From positions 1 to 64,000 of the forward strand of contig BNUQ01000008.1 of the NCBI GenBank assembly GCA_025997475.1: 64,000 nucleotides of DNA, written 5' to 3'. Below the pieces are notes generated by a model. That model did not search any database, was not told the DNA's origin, and saw only the letters and a list, made by a program, of their open reading frames with translations. A program made the position numbers and the translations under genes. Source of the stretch: Planctomycetales bacterium. Lineage in GTDB: Bacteria; Planctomycetota; SZUA-567. Shown here piece after piece: positions 54,004-63,851 of the stretch; position 1 is the stretch's first letter; the number at the start of each line of letters is the position of its first letter.

Positions 54004-54190
54004 AGTCCCGCCGCGCGGTTTGCGGCGGCAAACGCGGCGGCGGCGAGAGCGTTTCGCCAAAACGCGGCGAAACGTCCAATTTCGGATGGCGCTGATGCGC
54101 CGTCTTTACCCAGGGTGGCGCGGCTGATAGAGCGTCGCCGCTTACCCTGGGCTAATATATGTCGCCCTTGCAGGGCGACTGTCGGAGTTT
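54004..54190. repeat. Right half of palindrome B3
   Basis: It contains AACGCGGCGGCGGCGAGAGC, ACCCAGGGTGGCGCGGCTGA and ACCCTGGGCTAATATATGTCG. The last part is the uninterrupted equivalent of the MITE insertion site at 27397. Confidence 0.8.
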
Positions 54191-54250
54191 GATTTTTTTA
54201 ATTCGCTTCGCGCAATTTAAACTTTCTTGTTTTGTTAGGAGGGCGGGACG

Positions 54251-54424
54251 ATGATTTTTGATGAGGACGAAATTCACCGGATAAGAGTGAAAATCGCCGA
54301 ATGTCGAGCCAAGATGACGCCGGAGGAAGTTCGCGCCGACCGGCAGCGAAGCGCGGAAAAGGTGCGAAGAACGATGGCGGAAATCGGAAATAAAAAATTA
54401 GGCGGCGCCACAATCGGAAGTTGA
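54251..54424 (+). CDS. Unknown small charged protein, 57 aa
   Basis: A strong ribosome site (AGGAGG, eight bases before the ATG) precedes a 57-codon frame starting MIFDEDEIHRIRVKIAECRA. It is highly charged and helical, with KMTPEEVRADRQRSAEKVRR, and could be a DNA-binding or antitoxin-like peptide, but no family was recognised. The TGA stop lies in GGAAGTTGAACGTTTAG, the start of a 7-mer array. No partner gene is adjacent. Confidence 0.6.
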   Translation: MIFDEDEIHRIRVKIAECRAKMTPEEVRADRQRSAEKVRRTMAEIGNKKLGGATIGS

Positions 54425-54515
54425 ACGTTTAGCGGTAGAGGCGTTTTACGATGCGCGAAGCGCAACCTCCGCTCAACGCTAAACTTTCAACTTTTAACTT
54501 TCACCTCAAACTTTA
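54419..54515. repeat. 7-mer hairpin element (AACGTTT/AAAGTTG type)
   Basis: The core is AGCGGTAGAGGCGTTTTACGATGCGCGAAGCGC. The right arm has CAACGCT/AAACTTT/CAACTTT/TAACTTT. The left arm provides the stop of the 57-residue gene; the right arm provides, on the minus strand, the last residues of ybeY. Confidence 0.8.
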
Positions 54516-54946
54516 CACCCCAACCCCGCCGCCGCGAATTCCTCCCGTTCGGCGTTGACCATCGCTTGATAGTCGTCGGGCGCGTGGTCGTCGTAGCCGA
54601 GCAGATGCAACAAGCCGTGCAAAGCGTAGAGCGCGAGTTCATGTTCCGTTCGCCAGCCCCGCGCCGCCGCTTCCCGCGCCGCCAGTTCGGCGTTGACGAC
54701 AATGTCGCCTAATTGTTTTTTGCCGCGCCGGTCGTCGCCGTCGGGAAAGGCGATAACGTCGGTCGAATAATTATGACGTAGAAATTGCGCGTTGAGCGCG
54801 GTGATGCGCTCGTCGCCGACGATGAGCAAATTCACCGCCGCCGCGTCCGCGCGGCGGCGCGCGTAAGCCCCGCCGAGCAACTGCCGGAAAAGCCGGCGCG
54901 GCGCGCGGCGCGGCGTTTCATTGATAAGGTGGAGGAGTAAAGGCAT
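54506..54946 (-). CDS. ybeY: Endoribonuclease YbeY
   Basis: The 146-residue protein (start MPLLLHLINETPRRAPRRLF) has the YbeY signature: NYSTDVIAFPDGDD, GDIVVNAELA, and the zinc site ALHGLLHLLGYDDHAPDD (three histidines). It acts in 16S rRNA maturation and ribosome quality control. It has normal length. There is no ribosome site ahead of the ATG. The residues GCKV and the stop are next to a 7-mer array. Confidence 0.95.
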   Translation of the reverse strand: MPLLLHLINETPRRAPRRLFRQLLGGAYARRRADAAAVNLLIVGDERITALNAQFLRHNYSTDVIAFPDGDDRRGKKQLGDIVVNAELAAREAAARGWRTEHELALYALHGLLHLLGYDDHAPDDYQAMVNAEREEFAAAGLGCKV

Positions 54947-54954
54947 GGTTCGGA

Positions 54955-55062
54955 GTTGAGAGTTGAGAGTTGAGAGTTCAGAGTTTAGAGTTTAGCAGTG
55001 GAATTATTTTACAATGCGCGAAGCGCAACCTTTACTCAACTCTCAACTCTGAACTTTAAGAA
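54955..55062. repeat. 7-mer hairpin element (AGAGTTG type)
   Basis: The left arm is GAGAGTT x3, then CAGAGTT and TAGAGTT. The core is AGCAGTGGAATTATTTTACAATGCGCGAAGCGC. The right arm is CAACTCT x2, GAACTTT. Confidence 0.85.
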
Positions 55063-55862
55063 AGCACGTCCCGCATCGTGTAAAGCCCCGGTTTTTTGCC
55101 CGCTAAATAGACCGCCGCGCGCAACGCTCCCGCCGCGAACACATCGCGATTTTGGGCGCGGTGCGTTAATTCCAACCGTTCAAACTCACTGCCGAAATAA
55201 ACCGTGTGCTCGCCGACCACCGACCCCAACCGCAGGGCGGTAATGCCGATTTCTCGCGCCGGACGCGCGCCGGTGGCGCCGACCCGTTCGAGCCGCACGT
55301 CTTGACGATAATCGCGGTCGGTCGCGGCGCAGATTTCTTTGGCTAACGCCAGCGCCGTGCCGCTGGGCGCGTCGATTTTGCGGTTGTGATGCGTTTCGGA
55401 AATTTCGACATTGAAATCGTCGCCTAACGCCGCCGCCATTTCCGCCGCGACTTTCAACATCAAATTCACGCCGAGCGAATAATTTGCCGCGTGGATTACC
55501 GGCACGAATTGCGCCGCTTCAAAGATGAGTTGCTCTTGTTCGGCGGTCAGCCCCGTCGTGCCGACGACTAACGCGCATTTTTTTTTGACGGCTTCGCCGA
55601 CGCGAACGACCGTCGAACTTGGCGTCGAAAAATCTAACAAGACCTCGGCTTCCTGCGAAAATTCGGTCTCCAACGGCAGGTCGATTTCCGGCACGAACGA
55701 TTTGATGGAAATGTTGCTTAACGGATTGCCCGCCGAATCAATCGCGCCGACGACCTCGACGCTGGGCATCAACGCCGCCAACGCCAACAGCCGCCGCCCC
55801 ATTCGTCCGGCGGCGCCGTTGACCACTATGCGGATTTTCGACGCGGTTTCCGGTGCCGACAT
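55056..55862 (-). CDS. dapB: 4-hydroxy-tetrahydrodipicolinate reductase
   Basis: The 268-residue protein (start MSAPETASKIRIVVNGAAGR) has the nucleotide loop NGAAGRMGR, VVGTTG, and the active-site region EISETHHNRKIDAPSGTAL. It makes tetrahydrodipicolinate for lysine and meso-diaminopimelate, so the cell wall likely contains DAP. It has full length. AAGGGAG precedes the ATG. The dap genes for neighbouring steps are not here. Confidence 0.96.
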   Translation of the reverse strand: MSAPETASKIRIVVNGAAGRMGRRLLALAALMPSVEVVGAIDSAGNPLSNISIKSFVPEIDLPLETEFSQEAEVLLDFSTPSSTVVRVGEAVKKKCALVVGTTGLTAEQEQLIFEAAQFVPVIHAANYSLGVNLMLKVAAEMAAALGDDFNVEISETHHNRKIDAPSGTALALAKEICAATDRDYRQDVRLERVGATGARPAREIGITALRLGSVVGEHTVYFGSEFERLELTHRAQNRDVFAAGALRAAVYLAGKKPGLYTMRDVLS

Positions 55863-55884
55863 TTTTTGCGCTCCCTTGTAGGGC

Positions 55885-56038
<154 letters not shown>

Positions 56039-56042
<4 letters not shown>

Positions 56043-58513
56043 CCCAACTTCCGCGCCACCTCTTCGACTTCATACGCTTCGATAATGTCGCCCTGCCGCA
56101 AGTCGTCGTAGCCGGACATTTTGATGCCGCACTCGAAGCCGGCGCGGACTTCGCGCGCGTCGTCCTTGAAGCGTTTCAGCGATTCTAACACGTTGTCGTA
56201 AATCACCACTTGGTCGCGAATCAGGCGCAGACGGCATTTGCGGTTGATACTGCCGTCGGTTACGTAACAACCGGCAATCGTGCCGATTTTGCTGGCGCGG
56301 AAAACTTCGCGCACTTCCGCGTGTCCCGCCACCACGTCCCGCGCCACTTTCGGCAACAAGCCCTCCATCGCCGCTTTCATATCTTCAATCAGGCGGTAAA
56401 TGACGTGATAGATTTTCAGTTGCACGTTCAGCGTCATCGCTTGGAATTTCGCGATGCTGTCCGCGACCACGTGGAAGCCGATGACTAACGCGTCGCTCGC
56501 GTCGGCGAGAATCACGTCGGCTTGCGAAATGCCGCCCACGCCGGAGTGAATTACTTTGATGCCCACTTCGCTCGTCGCGAGGTCGGCGAACGTTTTTTGC
56601 AAGACCTCCAACGACCCCGACACGTCCGCTTTGATAATCACGTTCAAATCGCGCCGCTGACCTTCGCGGCTTAAATGTTCCATCAAATTTTCCAACGACA
56701 CGTGCTGGCGCCGCGTGCTGGCTAAAACCTGCGCCCGCGCCCGCGCTTCGCGCTCTTCCGACAATTTCCGCGCCTTGATGAGGTCGCCGACGACATAAAC
56801 CTTGTCGCCGACTTCCGGCACGTTGTTCAGCCCGACCACCGAGACCGCGTCGCCCGGCTCGCCGGTTTCGCACAGCGCGCCGCTCCAATCATACATCAGC
56901 CGGACTTTGCCGTGTCCGTTGCCGGTGATGAGCGCGTCGCCGCGGTGCAAGGTGCCGTCGCTAATCAACACCGTCGCCACCGCGCCGCGGTTGTCGGTCA
57001 TTTTCGATTCGACCACATAGCCGACCGCCGGTCGCGACGGGTCGGCGTCAAGTTCCAACATTTCCGCTTCGAGCAAAATCCGCTCCAACAGCGTGTCGAT
57101 GCCCTCGCCGGTTTTGGCGGAGACCTGCACAATGCCGACTTTGCCGCCCCAGTCCTCCGGCAACAGTTCAAGTTGCGTCGCGACTTCCTGCTTGACTTTT
57201 TCGGGATTGGCGTTCGGCACGTCGCATTTGTTGACCGCCACGACAATCGGCACGCCCGCGCTTTTCGCGTGCGCCGCCGCTTCTTTGGTTTGCGGCATCA
57301 CGCCGTCGTCCGCCGCCACCACCAACACGACCACGTCGGTCAAATTCGCGCCGCGCGCCCGCATCTGCGTGAACGCCTCGTGCCCCGGCGTGTCCAAAAA
57401 CGTGATGCGCTGACCGTTTCTCTCGACGGTGTAGGCGCCGATGTGCTGGGTAATGCCGCCGTGTTCGGAGTCCACGACGCGCGCGGAGCGGATTTTGTCG
57501 AGCAACGAGGTTTTGCCGTGGTCAACGTGTCCCATAAAGGTAACGATGGGCGGACGCTGTTGCCGCGCGGCTTCGGCGCTGTCCAATTCGTCTTGTTCAA
57601 AGCGTTCCGCGAATTCGTCTTCGAGCGAAACCTCCGCCGCCCATTCATACGGAATTTTGAAATTCTCGGCAATCGTTTCGATGGTGCTTTCGTCGAGGAT
57701 GTCGTTGGCGGTAACCATTTCGCCTTCGCGCATCAGGTAGCCGATGATTTCGTTGAGTTTCACGCCGAGCGCCTCCGACAATTCGCGGATGGACATCACG
57801 GATTGCAGTTGCGCCATAAAATTTTCGTCGCGGGCAATCGGCGCGCTACGCTGGTTGCGGCGGCGGCTTTTGCGCCGGTTTTGCTGGCGGTGGCGTTGTT
57901 GCTGTTGTTGCGGTTGCGCCCGCCGCGCCGGCGCGGCGGAAGCGCGCAAACTGCGCGTGTATTCGCCCTCGTTCGCCGAAAACAGCGCCGGCAGTTCGGG
58001 GCGCACGAGCGTCTTGAAGTCGGCGCGTTTGTGTTTGAAACCCGCCGCGTTGATTTCGTTGGTTTTGGCTTCGTCCTGCGTAATCGTCACGGTGCCTAAT
58101 TTCGGCGGTATGTAAACCGAGCGCGGCGGCGTAACCGGCATCGACTTTGGACGCGGCGGCACGGGCGATTTTTTCGGCGGGACGATTTTGGCGGTCGGTT
58201 TGACGGGCGCGGCTTTCGGCGGCGTTTTCGCCTCTTTGTCGGCGACCGGACGCGGGGCGTTCTTTTTCGGTTTTTTGACGATGGCGATGCGCTTTTCGTT
58301 CGCCGCTTTGGTTTGGGCGGCGACGGCGGCGCTTTGCTCGGCGACTTTTTTGGCGATGGCGGCGCGATTCTGCGTCGCCCAGTTTTCAACGTCGTCGCCG
58401 ACCACCGCCAAACTGTTCTTGATTTCAAAGCCGGCTTCGCGCGCCGCTTCTAAGAATTGGTTAAGGTCGTTCTTTTCGATGCCAATTTGCGTGGCTAATT
58501 CAAACAGTCGCAT
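56039..58513 (-). CDS. infB: Translation initiation factor IF-2
   Basis: From ATG 58513 (GGAGAG upstream) the product is 824 residues (start MRLFELATQIGIEKNDLNQF). An IF2-N module is followed by a Lys/Ala/Pro-rich linker, a second IF2-N module (IRELSEALGVKLNEIIGYLM), and the G domain with GHVDHGKT near residue 326, DTPGHEAF and NKCD. Domains II-IV complete it (LKIYHVIYRLIEDMKAAMEG; GCYVTDGSINRKCRLRLIRD). IF-2 places initiator tRNA on the 30S subunit. A start 23 codons upstream is less likely. The usual partners nusA and rbfA are not next to it. Confidence 0.97.
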
Positions 58514-58811
58514 TAAAACACTCTCCGCTAAACAAGAAATCCCGCCGAAATAATTTTCCGCCCGATGACGGAAACGCGGCATATTACTCCGCGCCGCCGT
58601 CGCCGCAATTGTTATGTTGGCGGGAATGTTGGACGGGGCGGGGTGGACGCTTGAAAGTTGAAAGTTAAAAGTTAAAAGTTGCGAAGAGCAAAGTTGAAAG
58701 TTGAAAGTTAAAAGTTGAGAAAAAGAGCAATCGTCGATTAACCGGCGCGGTTTTCTTAACTTTCAACTTTCAACTTTTAACTTTTAACCTTGCCCTCTTC
58801 GGTGCAACCTT
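58514..58811. repeat. Intergenic region with 7-mer hairpin element (AAAGTTG type)
   Basis: 58650-58725 has AAAGTTG/AAAGTTA units. The centre is GAAAAAGAGCAATCGTCGATTAACCGGCGCGG. 58756-58790 has CAACTTT/TAACTTT units. The centre differs from the CGCGAAGCG core of other copies and equals that of the interrupted copy at 59218-59735. Confidence 0.85.
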
Positions 58812-59217
58812 ATGTCCACTTGCGACCCCAAGCGTTTTGAGAATCTAAAAGCCGACCGGCGGGAATATCTGATGTTCGCGGCGGACGCCGCGCGCGACTT
58901 TTTGCGTCGGCGCCCGTTTTCGCGGGAGGCGTTGCTCGTCGCGGCGAATTCGCTGACGACGCTCGGTTTTTACGAGGACGGTTTGGCGTTCGACCGGCGG
59001 CTGTTTGAACTCGCGGCGAACGACCCGGTGGTGGTGTATAATTATGCGTGCAGTCAGGCGTTGAACGGCGATTTCGAGTGCGCGTTTTCGCTGTTGGAAC
59101 AAGCCATTCGCCTCGGCTATCGCAACTCGCAACAAATCCGCCAAGACCCCGACTGGGACGCCGCCCGCGACGACCCGCGCTTTTCGCGACTGCTGAACCT
59201 TGCGGAAAAGCAGTGTT

Positions 59218-59234
<17 letters not shown>
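58812..59234 (+). CDS. TPR-repeat protein
   Basis: The 140-residue protein (start MSTCDPKRFENLKADRREYL) consists of TPR-like helix pairs; NYACSQALNGDFECAFSLLE and AIRLGYRNSQQIRQDPDWDA are the best. Such repeats bind other proteins. No membrane segment or signal peptide is seen. The last residues (LELKV) and the TAG stop are read from a 7-mer array (GAGTTGAAAGTTTAG). Confidence 0.75.
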
Positions 59235-59735
<501 letters not shown>

Positions 59736-59737
59736 GA

Positions 59738-60373
59738 ATGCCTCACCTTTCCCGCCTCCTCGAAAATTATCCCGCGCTCGCCGGATGCGCCGACGCTTTA
59801 CGGCGGACGGTCGCGGCGGTTTTGGCGTGCCAACAAAACGGCGGGACGCTGTTTGTCGCGGGCAACGGCGGGAGCGGCGCCGACGCCGAACATATCGCGG
59901 GGGAAATGTTGAAGGGCTTTCTGTTGCCGCGCCCACTCACGGTGGCGCAAAAAGAAAAATTCGCCGCGCAAGGTTTGGACGGCGAACAGTTGGCGAAAAA
60001 ATTACAACGGGGTTTGCGGTGCGTGTCGCTGTTGTCGCATCCGGCGTTCGCCTCGGCGTTCGCCAACGATGTGGACGCGGATTTGATTTACGCGCAACAA
60101 TTATTCGCGTTGGCGCGAACGGGCGATGTCGTGTTGGGCATCAGCACTTCCGGCAACGCCGAAAATATCCGGCAACTTTTCATTACGGCGCGGGCGCTGA
60201 ATTTGACGACCGTTTTATTGACCGGCAACCGGCGCGGCGCCGCCGAAAAATACGCCGACCTCGTTCTCGCCGTCCCCGCCGCCGCCACGCCGCAAATTCA
60301 GGAACTCCACCTGCCGCTCTACCACGCCCTCTGCGCCGAAGTCGAAGCGCGTTTTTTCGCCGAGCAAAGTTAA
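59738..60373 (+). CDS. gmhA: SIS-domain phosphoheptose isomerase
   Basis: The 211-residue protein (start MPHLSRLLENYPALAGCADA) has the SIS fold with GNGGSGADAEHIAGEM, GDVVLGISTSGNAENIRQLF and QELHLPLYHALCAEVE. It converts sedoheptulose-7-phosphate to heptose phosphate for lipopolysaccharide core or related glycans. The C-terminal Ser-stop (GAGCAAAGTTAA) touches a 7-mer array. No ribosome site is seen because the upstream sequence is an array of CAACTCT. Other heptose-pathway genes are not adjacent. Confidence 0.9.
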   Translation: MPHLSRLLENYPALAGCADALRRTVAAVLACQQNGGTLFVAGNGGSGADAEHIAGEMLKGFLLPRPLTVAQKEKFAAQGLDGEQLAKKLQRGLRCVSLLSHPAFASAFANDVDADLIYAQQLFALARTGDVVLGISTSGNAENIRQLFITARALNLTTVLLTGNRRGAAEKYADLVLAVPAAATPQIQELHLPLYHALCAEVEARFFAEQS

Positions 60374-60803
60374 GAGTTGAAAGTTGAAAGTTAAGAAAAA
60401 GTTAAAATTTGCGCTTCTTAAATCATTTTTCCGCTAAAAGCCCCCGACAGGGGGCGAAATTATGAATAACCGGCGGTGGAGCGGGCGGCACTATCGCCCG
60501 CGTAACCGCCGGAAAAGCGCCGCCGCGAAGCAAGCCCCGCACGGGGCGAAATTATGATTTGTCGCGACGCGATAATCCCGCCCCTGCGGGGCTTATCTTT
60601 GTTTCGCGCGACCGGCGGTTTCGCTCACGGCTTTCGCCGTTTCGCTCCACCGCCGGTTATTCATCATCCCGCCCCTGCGGGGCTTTTAGCGGACACGTTC
60701 GCCGAGGCGGAGTCGTTGATGACAAATTCGCGTAACATCAGTTAAAAGTTAAAAGTTGAAGTTAAGAGTTGAAAGTTAAAAAAAGCGCTCGGCGCGGCAA
60801 ATT
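60374..60803. repeat. Large G+C palindrome cluster (copy D2) inside a 7-mer array
   Basis: It starts with GTTGAAAGTTGAAAGTTAAG units, then CCGCTAAAAGCCCC (60430) and ends GGGGCTTTTAGCGGACACG and GACAAATTCGCGTAACATC (60742). Inside are ACCGGCGGTGGAGCGGGCGG with its inverse near 60650. Copies D1 (29390-29655) and D3 (63930-64000) are related. Confidence 0.75.
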
Positions 60804-61017
60804 AAATTCCCCTCTACGGATAGTCCGCCCCAGTCCTCCGTAGAGAGGAATTACCCCGCTCAAACTTCTTATTTCAACTTTCAACTTTCAACTCTCAACT
60901 CTGCTCTTTTAAATTCCCCTCTACGGATAGTCCGCCCCAGTCCTCCGTAGAGAGGAATTACCCCGCTTAAACTTCTTATTTCAACTTTCAACTTTCAACT
61001 TTCAACTTTCAACTCTC
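60804..61017. repeat. 107-bp direct duplication containing a TTCCCCTCTACGGA palindrome
   Basis: Two copies start at 60804 and 60911. Each has TTCCCCTCTACGGA and the inverted TCCGTAGAGAGGAA around TAGTCCGCCCCAG, followed by CAACTTT/CAACTCT units. It lies between gmhA and the autotransporter end. Confidence 0.8.
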
Positions 61018-61034
61018 AACTCTCAACTCTGCGC

Positions 61035-63842
61035 TTAAAACTTCGCGTTCGCCCCGACCGTGAATTGCGACGCGTGTCCGTCGCCCCACAGCCGTTCGTC
61101 GTAACGCGCGAACACTTCGTATTTGTCCCGAATGAGCGTCGTCAAGCCCAGACCGAGCAACAATCGATTTGCCCCGATGTCCGCGACGGGCGCGTCCCAT
61201 TGTTGATTGTTGCCGGCGAAGCCGACGCGCATATCGTTGCTGTCTATATATTCGTGTTCCCAGCCCGCCCAAATTTCCGGCAAGACCGCGAAACTTTCGC
61301 CGACCTGAAACTTTTTGCCCGCCCGCAAATCGAGCGTTTGCAACAGCGACCAGTTGTTGTAGGCGTCCACGCGCAGGTTCGCGCCGTTTGCCCCGCTTTC
61401 GCTGTAGGCGGGATTGTGCAAATAGGACAGCGACAGCGACGCCGACGGCGTCAGATAAAAATCTTGCGGCAGAGCGAAAGTGTAACCGGCGCGGTTATAC
61501 CAACTGAAATCCACGCCTGTGCGTTCGTTTTTCGCGGTTACGCCCATTTCGCCGATTTGCCGCCGCGTGTCGATGAAGTGGACGCCGAGCGTCGGCGCGG
61601 TGTTGAAGAAAAATTTATCCCAATTGTAATTGCCGTAGAGACCGAGCCGCAACACGTTATCGACCGCCCAGCCGAAGCCGTGATACAATTCCGCGTGATT
61701 GTAAGAATAGCCGAGGAGCGCCCCCGCCTGCAATTCGCGCGAGAAGTTATAGCCGAGACCCGCGAGTAGCCCCAGACCGTCGAACTCATACCCGACCGCT
61801 TTACCGCTCCCTTGCGAGCCGAAACCGCCGTAGCCCTTGATAAAGCCGGTCATCTGCTTTTTCGCCACCGGCGAGCCGCCCGCCGCCGCGTGCGTTTCGT
61901 CAAAGAAGCGCGACGGCGTGTAAATATCGTCGGACGCGAGACCGGCGGCGAAGGTGTCGCCGAACAGTTGTCCGAGCGCGGCGTTGAATTGATAGGTCGC
62001 GGAGCGGGCAAGTTGCGTCGTGGCGGAGGCGCTGTTGGTGTTGTTTAGTTCGGTGATTAAGCGCCCGAAACTGCCGTCGCGCCGTTTGGCGGTGGCGACC
62101 AACGCGGCGCGGACATCGGCGGGCGTCGAGTGGTTGCGCTCCATCGCGGAAATCGCGCCGGCGATGGCGGTGTTGGCGGACGAGGCGTTTTCCGCGGCGC
62201 GGCGAGTGCCGGCGTCGTTGACATCGGGCGTAACGCATAACTGCGCGCCGTCCATCACCGCGCCGTAGGTTAAGAAATCATTATCTTTAATTTTGCTTGC
62301 GGCATTGGCGGCAACGTTGTTAAACAAATGGTATCGCTCGCCGTAATTGCCGCCGTCAATATCGAACTTCGCGTTGTCGGCGACGCTCGCGGTGGCGGTG
62401 GCGATGACAATTGCCGTGTTTCCGCCGTTTATGACGGATTTGTATTCATTAAGGTTGAAATTGTAGTTGCCCTGTAACGCACCCTGTGCCGGATTCGTCC
62501 CCGACGACGCGCCGCTATTCAGGTATAAATTGCCGCCGTTGAAATTGACCGTGCTCTTGGCGGACGTGGCTAACCTGTCGGTAGAGACGGTGCCGCCGTG
62601 CAAGTTCAAGGTGCTGGCGATGACGTTGTTGCCGTTATCGAGGTCGATAAAACCCGCGCCGGTGATATTGCCGTGAACGGTGATGGTCTCGAAATTACTA
62701 ATGTTGCGTTTGCCGTCGCCAGTCATCGTTAAAGTCGCGCCTTGCCTTATGGTTAAGGTGTTGCCGCGAACCACGTCGGAATGATTGTCGGAGAGATAGT
62801 AGTTGTTATGACCGCCGAAAATCGCGCCGTTCTCACCGGGGGCGCCGCCGACGGTAACCGTGCCGGTAATCTCAATGCGGTTGTGCGTGGCGGCGTTATT
62901 ACCTATCGCTTGCCCGCCGCTTACGCCGCCTTTAATCGTGCCGCCTGCCAAAGTAACGACGTTGCCGTTGGCAGTGCCTGTGCCGCCGGTACCGCCGACC
63001 TTGCCGGCCTGACTGTCTTGCACCTGACCGCCGATGACGGTGTCGCTAATCGTGCCGCCGTGGACTATTACAGTGTTGCCATTAGCGTTGCCGCTCCCGC
63101 CGGTAACGTCGCCGCCTTTAATCGCCCACGCGGAACCGTTGATAAATTCAACATAGTTTCCGGTTGCATTGCCGACGACGGTTTCATAGGCGTCGCCGAT
63201 GGCGGCAGTTCCGCCGCTGATTACCGCATTCGGACTGTTAGTGTAGTCGATGGTGACGTAGTTATTGATTGCATTGGCGCCGTAGCCGCCCGCAATCAAA
63301 CCTGTACTGACCGTCGCCGGTGTTATGCCGACCGTGCCGCCGGAAATAGTTACCGAGTTTCCGCTCGCGGTGCCGGCAAGCGCCGCGCCGCCGATAACGG
63401 CGCCGCCACTCGTGTAGCCAATCGTGTAGGTGCCTGCGCCAAGGGTTACGTGGTTGTTTGTTGCGTTGTCTGTCGCCGCAGTGCCAGTGTTAGCGCCACC
63501 GATAACCGAACCGTCAAAGACGCCTGCCGCTGGACTCGTGGTATTGTCAACGCCGGTTACTACAACGTTGTTACCGGTGGCAGTGGTATCGCTTCCTACG
63601 TAAGCGGATGCGCCAAGAAGAGGGGCGGGGGCTGGACCTGGGGAGCCGCCGGTGCCTATAACATCTCCCGCAAACGCCGCGCCGCCGCTCAATAAAAAAC
63701 CCGTCGCGGCAAACAGCGCCGCGGCAAGCCGGGTAACGGCGAGCCGCACACCGAACGCCCGGGTAACGGCGACCCGCCCGCCGGTTAGCGTCCTGCCGCC
63801 CGCACGGGGGGGGGGCAAATGAGAATTTTTTTGCGCGCGCAT
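61035..63842 (-). CDS. Autotransporter (type V) surface protein with 10-base homopolymer
   Basis: From ATG 63842 (AAGGA ten bases upstream; the ATG at 63851 is too close to it) the product is 935 residues. A long signal region ends LSGGAAFA near residue 58. The passenger (about 60-640) is rich in Gly, Asn and Thr with repeats such as GNxVTIxGGT, typical of a beta-helix. The C-terminal ~290 residues are an autotransporter beta-barrel (GLGYNFSRELQAGALLGYSY, last residues TVGANAKF ending in Phe). Ten consecutive C residues occur in codons 10-13 (Leu-Pro-Pro-Pro-Arg), ahead of the hydrophobic signal core; a change of one base would break the frame. It is probably exported and surface-exposed, and may be phase-variable. 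Confidence 0.88.
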   Translation of the reverse strand: MRAQKNSHLPPPRAGGRTLTGGRVAVTRAFGVRLAVTRLAAALFAATGFLLSGGAAFAGDVIGTGGSPGPAPAPLLGASAYVGSDTTATGNNVVVTGVDNTTSPAAGVFDGSVIGGANTGTAATDNATNNHVTLGAGTYTIGYTSGGAVIGGAALAGTASGNSVTISGGTVGITPATVSTGLIAGGYGANAINNYVTIDYTNSPNAVISGGTAAIGDAYETVVGNATGNYVEFINGSAWAIKGGDVTGGSGNANGNTVIVHGGTISDTVIGGQVQDSQAGKVGGTGGTGTANGNVVTLAGGTIKGGVSGGQAIGNNAATHNRIEITGTVTVGGAPGENGAIFGGHNNYYLSDNHSDVVRGNTLTIRQGATLTMTGDGKRNISNFETITVHGNITGAGFIDLDNGNNVIASTLNLHGGTVSTDRLATSAKSTVNFNGGNLYLNSGASSGTNPAQGALQGNYNFNLNEYKSVINGGNTAIVIATATASVADNAKFDIDGGNYGERYHLFNNVAANAASKIKDNDFLTYGAVMDGAQLCVTPDVNDAGTRRAAENASSANTAIAGAISAMERNHSTPADVRAALVATAKRRDGSFGRLITELNNTNSASATTQLARSATYQFNAALGQLFGDTFAAGLASDDIYTPSRFFDETHAAAGGSPVAKKQMTGFIKGYGGFGSQGSGKAVGYEFDGLGLLAGLGYNFSRELQAGALLGYSYNHAELYHGFGWAVDNVLRLGLYGNYNWDKFFFNTAPTLGVHFIDTRRQIGEMGVTAKNERTGVDFSWYNRAGYTFALPQDFYLTPSASLSLSYLHNPAYSESGANGANLRVDAYNNWSLLQTLDLRAGKKFQVGESFAVLPEIWAGWEHEYIDSNDMRVGFAGNNQQWDAPVADIGANRLLLGLGLTTLIRDKYEVFARYDERLWGDGHASQFTVGANAKF
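63806..63815 (-). repeat. Poly-C tract (10 bases on the coding strand) in the autotransporter gene
   Basis: Ten G on the plus strand equal ten C near codon 10 of the autotransporter. Tracts of this length are known slippage sites in phase-variable surface genes of other bacteria. Confidence 0.8.
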
Positions 63843-63851
63843 CGTCGTCAT

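Noticed and set aside
53563-54190. Possible CRISPR array
   Set aside because: Units are 147 bp in direct tandem with no distinct spacers and no cas genes nearby.
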